Part shown: positions 56,790-64,000 of the stretch, in pieces | Position numbering within the stretch: position 1 is the first letter of the stretch | How the letters are laid out: each line of letters opens with the position of its first letter | DNA from: Pogostemon cablin | Taxonomy: Eukaryota > Streptophyta > Magnoliopsida > Lamiales > Lamiaceae | Assembly: GCA_023678885.1 (NCBI GenBank) | Contig: CM042987.1 | Span: forward strand, 22,964,927 to 23,028,926 | Direction of reading: 5' to 3' | Length of the DNA: 64,000 nt | Program-made: the position numbers and the translations under genes | Notes under the pieces: model-generated | Told to the model about the DNA's origin: nothing | Databases searched by the model: none | What the model saw: only the letters and a program-made list of their open reading frames with translations

Positions 56790-57489
56790 CACATGGCTGT
56801 GAGAATCTTTGAAATTTCATGGTTGCATCTGGAAAGTATTGTTACATCTTTTCTTCATGCACCATTATTTTAAACAAGAGTTAATTTCATGATCATATTT
56901 TCTTCATCCTCTTGTTTACTTAACGTGCCTTTGATGCCGTTTTTACCTCTTGGAGCAGATTCTCAGCCTCTTATTTATATCCATGCTTCTTTTACGTGTC
57001 TTTTGTAGAGACTAGAGCTCCTTTCTAGTCTCTTTTTGATAGCTCGTTTCGAGCTCTTTCGGTCTTTGAGTTGGCACCAACTTGCATGGTGTTTGTGGAA
57101 TTCGCTAACATAGGGAGAGAAGGGCTAGTCATTCCGGCATGGCATCCCTCTACCTATGGCTTGCTCACCAACATAAGCCCGTTGCTGATCTTAAAGCCCG
57201 AGATCAGCCTCTATTGTTTTGCTCCACTCCACTGCCCACCGCCGACCACGTGCCATGCTCTTGGTCAATATCATGATTTTAATCAGGTTTATTTGTTTAA
57301 GCCATTTTTTAGCTCTCTTGATGTACTAATTAATCATGTTTTTATTCTCTGTTTGTTCCTCGGAGCCACCTATTTTGGCTCTTTCTGGCAAGCCGCTTGT
57401 TTGGCTTTTTATTTTTGTTTTTTCCCAGCTTCTTTTCTTTTTGTCCCCCTTCTTATTTTTATTTGCCTTTTTTATAATATTGCGTAGTT
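56790..57489. other. Transcribed-looking host DNA, no gene assigned
   Basis: This is a continuation of 48160-48524 across the copia insertion. A plus-strand frame at 57071-57487 (138 codons) starts from an ATG and has hydrophobic C-terminal stretches. I recognise no family, and the T-rich tail suggests a 3' end feeding into the microsatellite. Confidence 0.25.
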
Positions 57490-57556
57490 TTATATATATA
57501 TATACACACACACACACATACATACACACACATACACACACTCACACACACTCACA
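57490..57556. repeat. Compound TA/CA microsatellite
   Basis: (TA)n is followed by interrupted (CA)n with CATA interruptions. Confidence 0.9.
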
Positions 57557-57689
57557 AATATTTAAGGAAATAAAAGACACAAAAGTTTCGCTTTAGATTT
57601 AGAAGAAAGAATTTATTTTGGATTATTGATTAACAGCGCGCCGTGTTTTTTCTTTTTTATTTAATTATTTTATATTAATGGATAGAATA

Positions 57690-57791
57690 GGATCCGTCTC
57701 ACATGATCCGTGAGATGGTCTCACCCAAAACCAACCCTTTATTTAATGATTAAGTCTTGCATGAGACCGTCTCACGTGAGACCATTTTACA
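57690..57791. repeat. Relic of a short palindromic repeat with GTGAGAC/GTCTCAC ends
   Basis: GTCTCACATGATCCGTGAGA, GATGGTCTCACCCAAAACC and ATGAGACCGTCTCACGTGAGA lie in about 100 bp. The same motif family is at 3831-3850, 28559-29000 and 29399-29430. Confidence 0.55.
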
Positions 57792-58024
57792 CTTTTTTAA
57801 ATAGTTATCCATGTCGCTATAAATATAATGTAATTAAATTTTAAATATTTAATTTGCGTAAAGTAAAAAATACACAAATGAAAAAAATTTAAACGTTTCA
57901 TCATTAATGCCAAAATCAGATACATTAATTTTGCCAGGAGTAGTTTTTATTTATTTATTAATTGGAATTAGATCGAATTGGTTGGTTCAATCGAGAACTA
58001 TTGTCGGAACTGATTCGGAACCCC

Positions 58025-59342
58025 TGATCAGTGTTTTCTTTTTGAAGAGCAAGTGTACTCTATTGTTTAGTAATGCCGGTGACCAAGTAATAAAATATCG
58101 AACCCAAAGGACAAAGGTATGGTATTCATGTTCAAGAAGTGTTCGCTCTAGAAGGACAAGATCGATTATTAGGGTTTGGATTATGATATCAATTACCAAC
58201 TAATAAAGATAAGTAAAGAAACTAGCAAAACAAGAGTAAAATAACAAGATATGTGGAATGAATGTAGGTAGAGTTATTAGAGAAGCATGCAAGGCTAACA
58301 ACATCATGGTAAGGTTTTCTAGGTCATACCTCAAGTAATGCTGAAGGTCATGAATTGATCAATATAGGCTCTACACTATAAGCACTACATACTCTATCTT
58401 TCAAGCAACATATAGATGTAGGCACTTAGCACCTAAGGTACCCCAAAATAGCCCCTAGGAGAGTCTTACTATATTTCCATTCCCTTAGATGGAACTAGAG
58501 TCCATAGAAGGTCTTATCACAAGATTTAACTCTCATGTACTATTATGAGGTTCTAAGCATGCATTGGACGTATTTCAATCTCAATCCATACTAATATAGT
58601 CATCTCATGCCATCAATGATTCAATCGTATAATCATAACATACAATCAAGGTGTTACCTCTATTTCACATGCAATGATCATATAACCACACAAGTAATAA
58701 CATAAGATGAGAAAATGCATTCATAATAGAAAGTAATTCAACTTATTCATTTCATCAAACACTTAGAGTGCATAAACCTAGAATCCCTATCCAATCATAT
58801 TACTAGCCTCACAAGAGATCTAGCCTATTACAATCATTGTCAAAATATTACAATAAAATGCTTGCTCCATGTGAGCCATGAATAGAAGAGAATTAACAAA
58901 ACAAGGTTGAATGGCTTCCCTTTGAAGGTATGTTCTTCTTCCTTGATCATGCCAATTTCTTCACCAAGTGTAGTTCTTCTTCTCAAATTGGAGTGAAGTG
59001 ATGAAAATGTAAGGAATGTGCGGAATTCAAGTGGAATTGATGGATGGATGTAGTGGAAATGGAGTATGGATTAAATGATGAAATGGAGAGGATGTGTGTA
59101 TGTTCTAAGATGTAGAATAGGTGTAACTGTTGTTCCAAATGAATTCCTCTATAAAATCAGCATTAAACTTGTATTTAAAGCCCAGGAATCTTCTAGCATC
59201 TCGTTGAATTAATTTTCCAAAATTGATCGTACTCGACTCAAGTGCAGCACGCGACACGAGTAGCAGCATTTTTCTCGGTAGTTCATGGCGCAAGAAACAA
59301 CTTGACTTGAGCTCTGATCTCGAGCACAAGGAAAGCTAAGCT
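58025..59342 (-). repeat. Athila-type LTR fragment, truncated by the copia insertion
   Basis: It begins TGATCAGTG and aligns with 40303-42777 (without its CACTA element) through the CTCGACTCAAG-rich U3. It breaks off at 59342 where the next copia element starts. The bases left of 58025 may be old Athila internal sequence, too decayed to assign. Confidence 0.6.
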
Positions 59343-60509
59343 TGCTGGCGTTTGATCGTTTGGTTAACATGAACCATTAGGGTTTCATGAAGCAAGAATA
59401 TAGAAACGTATTTCCTTTCACCAGGGTATGTTGAAAAAGAATAGCTGCAGAAAATAACCTCTTGATCTTCTGCTATATTCCCAAGTCCAATCTTGACGTT
59501 GTGTGGGCGACGATCTTCAAGATCCTCTCAATCTGCTCTCCACTCTATTTTTCATGGCTTTACATGTTGAATTAGGATTTTTGGATCACTGAGATGACTT
59601 ATATATATGCTACAGCAGAGACTAGGAGGAAATATTAGAGCCGTGCCTCCATTGGGCTTAAGTATCCAAGTTTAGCCCAAAACTTATACTTAAGTCCAAT
59701 AATAATAATATAGTCCACTAAAATATTATTACTGCACTGCCGCTCCAATCCAAAATTACGTTATGAGCTCCTTCTTATTATGTGCCCGTTAGTCTCCCCA
59801 TGTTTAAGATATACAATACCCATTAATTAATTAAGTTACTGACAACTCCATTAATTAATATCTCATTCGAGAGTATTACCACTCAACCTCATTATCATGT
59901 CAGAATAAATTCACTTGCAAGATTTACATGATAATCCTTATGAGCTCCCCAAGGGGGACATCATCAACCTATTTAATAGGACACGGATTCCTTCTACAAT
60001 CAACATCACACCATAGAGATAGCACTATTTCCCAACTCACCGAGTTTTTTGATTTAATACATGTAAACCTCACCCATTGAAGAATCAAAGAAACACATAC
60101 TTGCTTATGTGTCGAGGTTATTATAAAGGGATTAAGAGCATGAACATCCATAATAACGGAGATCAAGTCCTTCTATATAGTCAGTATAAGTCAAATGATC
60201 TCAAGCGGTCCTGCTCAATACACACAAAGCATACTAATGTCATTTTATAGTAAACACAAACTAATACCAAATCACACTACAACTATCTCGATAGATTATC
60301 CCCGTCTATTCGATTGTGGGCATATGTTTATACTTTATAAGAAAACCGATAATATGATCTTTTGCGTGTTGTCGTATAACATATTATTTACAGTATAAAG
60401 TAAGTGAACTTTTGCACAGACATATAAATAAATTATAATATGCAAAACATTTGATCATATGATTATCATTTCAAATAAATTGTTAAAACACTGTTCATAC
60501 AATCTGACA
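59343..60509 (-). repeat. 3' LTR of the second copia element
   Basis: It shares with the 48530 element the AATAATAATATAGTCCACTA block, CCCATGTTTAAGATATACAA, and the GATAATATGATCTT segment. Overall divergence is much greater than between the two LTRs of that element. The left edge is placed by alignment to the TGTTGGCAATTGGATC end. Confidence 0.78.
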
Positions 60510-60639
60510 ATCACCCACTTATATTAAAGAATATGATGCCATATCTGCTGACACACATCTAATCCCCATTCCTTCTATATGCCCATCAAACGCTTTCGCT
60601 GGAAGGCTCTTAGTAAAAGGATGAGCTAGGATATCCTCA

Positions 60640-62820
60640 GATGAAATCTTAGCGACAATGACCTCCCTTCTTTTAACGATGTATCATATCAGGTGGTACT
60701 TGCGCTCAATGTGTTTACTCGCCTTATGGGCTCGTGGTTCCTTCGAGTTTGCTACTATACCACTGTTATCATAATAAATTGTGATCGCTTTGGGCAAATC
60801 AGGAATCATATCCAAGTCCATTAAGAAGTTCCTGAGCCACACTGCTTCTTTAGCTGCCTCAGAGGCTGCTACATATTCAGCATCCATGGTGGAGTCCGCA
60901 ACGCATTTCTACTTTACATTCCTCCATATTATGGCTCCTCCTCCAAGAATAAACACATAACCCGAGTTGGATTTTCTAACATCCCTGTTTGACTGAAAAT
61001 CCAAATCAGTATAACCCAAAGGTAACAAAGTATCTGCCTGGTAAATCAGCATATAATCCCTAGTCCTTCGCAGGTACTTCAAAATATGCTTTACCGCAGT
61101 CCAATGCCCTTGTCCTGGGTTACTTTGATACCTATTGACCATGCCCATGACATAACAGATATCCGACTTAGTACATAGCATTTCATACATGAGGCTTCCT
61201 ACTGCCGAAGCATAAGGAATCAACTTCATTTTCTCTATTTCCTTTTGTGTCTTTGGACACATTTTCTTAAACAGAGGAATTCCATGTCTGAAAGGCAGGA
61301 ATCCTTTCTTGGAGTCTTGCATGCTAAAACAAGTCAGGATTGTATCAATGTATGAAGCTTGGGATAAGCACACAATTCTTTTCTTGCGATCCCTTATCAA
61401 TTGATCACTAGAATGTGTCCGCCTTCTCCTAAGTCCTTCATCTCAAATTGCTTGGATAGCCATATCCTTACGCCCGACAATACATTTATATTGTTTCCAA
61501 TGAGCAGGATATCATCCACGTAAAGTACAAGAAATACCACTACGTTTCTATCACACTTCTTGTACACACATGATTCATCCTGACATTGAATAAATCCATA
61601 TGACTGGATTCTTTATCAAAATAGATGTTCCGTAATCTAGAAGCTTGTTTCAATCCATAAATGGACCTATTAAGCTTACACACAAGATGCTCTTCCCCTT
61701 CCGTAATGAATCCATCTGGTTGCTTTATATAGATATTTTCCTCAAGACTTCCATTCAGGAAAGCTGTCTTGATATCCATTTGTGCCATATGTCATAGTCC
61801 ATATGAGCAGCAATAGATAAAAGAATCCGGATTAACTTAAGCATGACGACAGGCGAGAAGGTTTCCTCATATTCGATTCCTTCTTTCTTAGTATATCCCT
61901 TCGCAACGAGCCTTGCTTTAAATGTTTCCACTTTACCATCAGATCCTCTTTTTCTTTTGTAGACTCATTTGCATCCAATAGCTTTTACACCATTGTGTGG
62001 TTCTACAAGCTCCCAGACTTGATTAGAATACATGGATTCTATTTTAGATTTCATTACTTTTTGCCATGATTGAGCATCTTTATCATGCAGCGCTTCGTTG
62101 TAATTCCATGGGTCGATTTCATGTTCACCAGGGACCAAGTCGGATGACTCTCCTAATCCCATGAATCTATCAGGCTGTCTGACAATCCTCCCACTACGAT
62201 AAGGCTTCACAGGCAATTGTGTACTAGGTATGACACGCGGTGCAGTGTCCTATGGTATATACTCTTGTACAGTTGGTATTATATTTGGTGTTTCCCCTCT
62301 TACTTCTTCTAGAACATTTTTACTCATAGGTTTGTGGTTCATTACATAATCCTCTTCCAAAAATTTAGCGTTCGTGCTAATGATCACCTTTTGGTCTTTC
62401 AGACTACTCCCTCCGGCCAACAACAAGGGTAATTTTTGCTTTTTAGCACGTGGATTAAGGAGTATTATTATTTAATGTGTAGTGGGTAGTTGTATTAGTG
62501 GGAGTGTGGGTTTCATATTTTAATTGTATTAGTAGGTGTGATTGGATCCTATGTGTATAAAAAAGAAAAGTGGACTCTTTGTGTGGGACGTCCAAAATGG
62601 AAAAAAGAGACTCTTTGGGTGGGACGGAGGGAGTATAAACAAACCACCCTTCATTCCTTTAGGATATCCTTTAAACAGACAAACATCCGTACGCGATTCT
62701 AACTTATCAGCATCTGCCTTTAACACATGTGTCGGAGCACCCCAAATCAGAATATATTTTAGAATAGGCTTTCGGCCGGTCCACAGCTCGGTGGGTGTGA
62801 AAGCTATTGATTTAGAAGGT
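60640..62820 (-). pseudogene. pol: copia pol (integrase C-terminus, RT, RNase H) of the second element
   Basis: Read on the minus strand from 62820: integrase C-terminal region AFTPTELWTGRKP...KADADKLESRTDVCLFKGYPKG (62640-62820), interrupted by a Stowaway MITE. The RT N-terminus is at 61965-62216 (ALHDKDAQSWQKVMKSKIES). RT core MDIKTAFLNGSLEENIYIKQ is at 61540-61788, and YVDD at 61511-61522 is intact. YASAVGSLMYEMLCTKSDI and the RNase H start GYTDLDFQSNRD...SGYVF are at 60909-61400. RNase H end EAVWLRNFLMDL...HKASKHIERKYHL is at 60684-60887. Motifs resemble the Tork group. Frameshifts and stops occur between all these segments, so it is inactive. Confidence 0.85.
62407..62633. mobile_element. 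Stowaway-type MITE (227 bp) inside copia integrase
   Basis: It begins CTCCCTCCGGCC and ends GGGACGGAGGGAG, flanked by TA (62405-62406, 62634-62635). It has the same internal sequence as 29719-29910 in inverse orientation and is the best preserved of the three copies. Confidence 0.92.
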
Positions 62821-62823
62821 ACT

Positions 62824-64000
62824 TGATAGGGGTTTTCTCAAAACACAAATTAATCCTCAAGTATAAGGATATCAATTGTAGTCGCGAAGATGACCAAGTT
62901 ACAATATCGAACCCAAGGGACGGATAAATATCAATTTTGTTATCTTCTAGTATATTTTAGACTATGTTTGGTAGTTGAAAAGGTTTAATGGATAATAACT
63001 TCTAATTGAATTAGCAAAAAGAAATAGCAAGAGTAGAAAAAAGTGAGTTGTGATCAATAAGAATAATAGGTAGTTCGTCGGGTCATCCAGTTTCACTAGC
63101 AATTCGTATTTTCATGTGATGGTGTCCGACTCTGCCCTGTGGTTTGTGGACGCATCACTAGACCATGCAAGTTCACTCTATAGACACAAGTAAATATGCG
63201 CTTGACACGTGTGAATAACATCGGAGCAAGAGATATACTTCACCCCCCTTTCTAGGTACTATCATAATCAATTATCTTCTACGTCTAGAATCTAACCCGA
63301 TTTGATCTCCCTTTTTAGGTACTATAAAGTTATACTCTTCATCCTATTCATCAACCCGAATTTAATTCAATTCATGAATATTCATATAAGACAGTTCTAA
63401 TAATACTTCGGAATCCCTTCACTTAGAATTATAACAATAAACCCTGCTCAGTAGTGAACACACTCAATCAATAACCATGTTATGTATTCAGACTCTACAC
63501 AACGATCATTGATGCACAAAACGGCTATGAGTATGGATTAAATATGCAATCTTATATAAAACAAACCACAGGTAGTGTTGTACGGAGTTTTACACACGAA
63601 ACACGAATTACATCATGAAACTTTCATAACCCTAGAACTACCAAGGTGGTTCTAGCCCATGATTGATCTAGGAACAATCATGGTTAGATTGATCATTCTT
63701 ACTTGAACCTTCAGCGAACCTCTGTCACAGCCCTCCGGATGGATCACCACCTCTACTCTTGTCTCTCTTATGATTGACGATCAAAAGCTCTCTTTATTCT
63801 CTGTATGAGCCTCCTTTTATACTTGTAATCACGTCTCTAGGGCTTGGAATGGGCTTTCTAAGTGATCTCACGCGTTTCGGCCTCAAAAATCCGGATAAGG
63901 TAAGTTCTCGCACATAGGTTCGACCCCGTCAAACAGGTCGAACCCCTGGCCACAGGTCGAACCCCAGGTCGAACCCCGCTACTGGAAGAATTCTGCACAG
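62824..64000. repeat. LTR of a further gypsy element, running off the right edge
   Basis: It starts TGATAGGGGTTTTCTC at 62824, cutting the copia integrase. It shows the TATCGAACCCAAGGGAC motif that the Athila-type LTR at 58025 also has, so it is probably minus-oriented. Near 63915-63985 a GGTCGAACCCC motif recurs four times, like U3 repeats of Athila LTRs. Its right end and any internal region lie outside the window. Confidence 0.55.

Larger units (their letters stand above)
59343..62823 (-). mobile_element. Second Ty1/copia element, 3' part with 3' LTR and pol
   Basis: The 3' LTR is at 59343-60509. It is related to the 1204-bp copia LTRs but clearly older (diverged ends TGCTGG and minus-strand TGTCAGATTG). 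Pol follows on the minus strand up to integrase, where another LTR starts at 62824. The 5' half is outside the window or displaced by that later insertion. The polypurine tract AAGTGGGTGAT is at 60510-60521. Confidence 0.82.

Overview
The window is plant nuclear DNA, most likely from a eudicot. It is AT-rich and built almost entirely from transposable elements inserted in, beside or inside one another. Everything recognisable belongs to plant-specific element lineages: Ty3/gypsy Tat and Athila, Ty1/copia primed by initiator tRNA-Met, MULE, hAT, CACTA and Stowaway. I found no intact host gene, rRNA, tRNA or CRISPR array. Nearly all coding sequence is transposon-derived, and most of it carries stops or frameshifts.

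Layout. At 1-1622 (minus) is the 5' part of a hAT-type transposon with an open BED zinc-finger transposase reading frame that leaves the window. At 4085-4550 is a small inverted-repeat element. At 4990-6241 and 20664-21320 are the two arms of one unidentified, gene-like minus-strand sequence. They are split by a complete 14.4-kb Tat-lineage gypsy element at 6247-20658 with a 5-bp GGGTG target duplication. This element has gag, protease, RT, RNase H, a second (archaeal-type) RNase H and integrase on the plus strand. Its 3' half also carries an antisense, intron-containing gene for a plant mobile domain (PMD) protein and two minisatellites. At 22727-28411 is a MULE with roughly 190-bp terminal inverted repeats and a decayed transposase; a 788-bp CACTA element (target duplication ATA) sits inside its coding region. 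At 29025-30678 are two Stowaway MITEs and an inverted SINE-like cluster. At 31080-37140 is an Athila fragment (LTR, primer site, gag, protease) whose gag is split by a solo copia LTR (GGGGC). At 37200-42777 are further Athila-like LTR remnants split by a 1.3-kb TIR element (CTTGG) and a second CACTA element (TTC). At 42999-47339 (minus) is a 4.3-kb LTR element carrying only an intact gag (target duplication ATATG). At 48530-56784 (minus) is a complete copia element with nearly identical 1204-bp LTRs but a decayed interior (GACTC). At 57490-59342 are a microsatellite, MITE relics and an Athila LTR fragment. At 59343-62823 (minus) is a second copia element with a 3' LTR and pol, carrying a Stowaway in its integrase region. 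From 62824 another LTR runs off the right edge.

How the parts work together. The 14.4-kb Tat element and the 4.3-kb gag-only element look like an autonomous/non-autonomous pair. They share a primer-binding site, polypurine tract, LTR architecture, internal tandem-repeat motif and a homologous Gag. The most unusual feature is the spliced PMD gene carried antisense inside a retrotransposon. Antisense introns are invisible to splicing of the genomic RNA, so they can survive retrotransposition.
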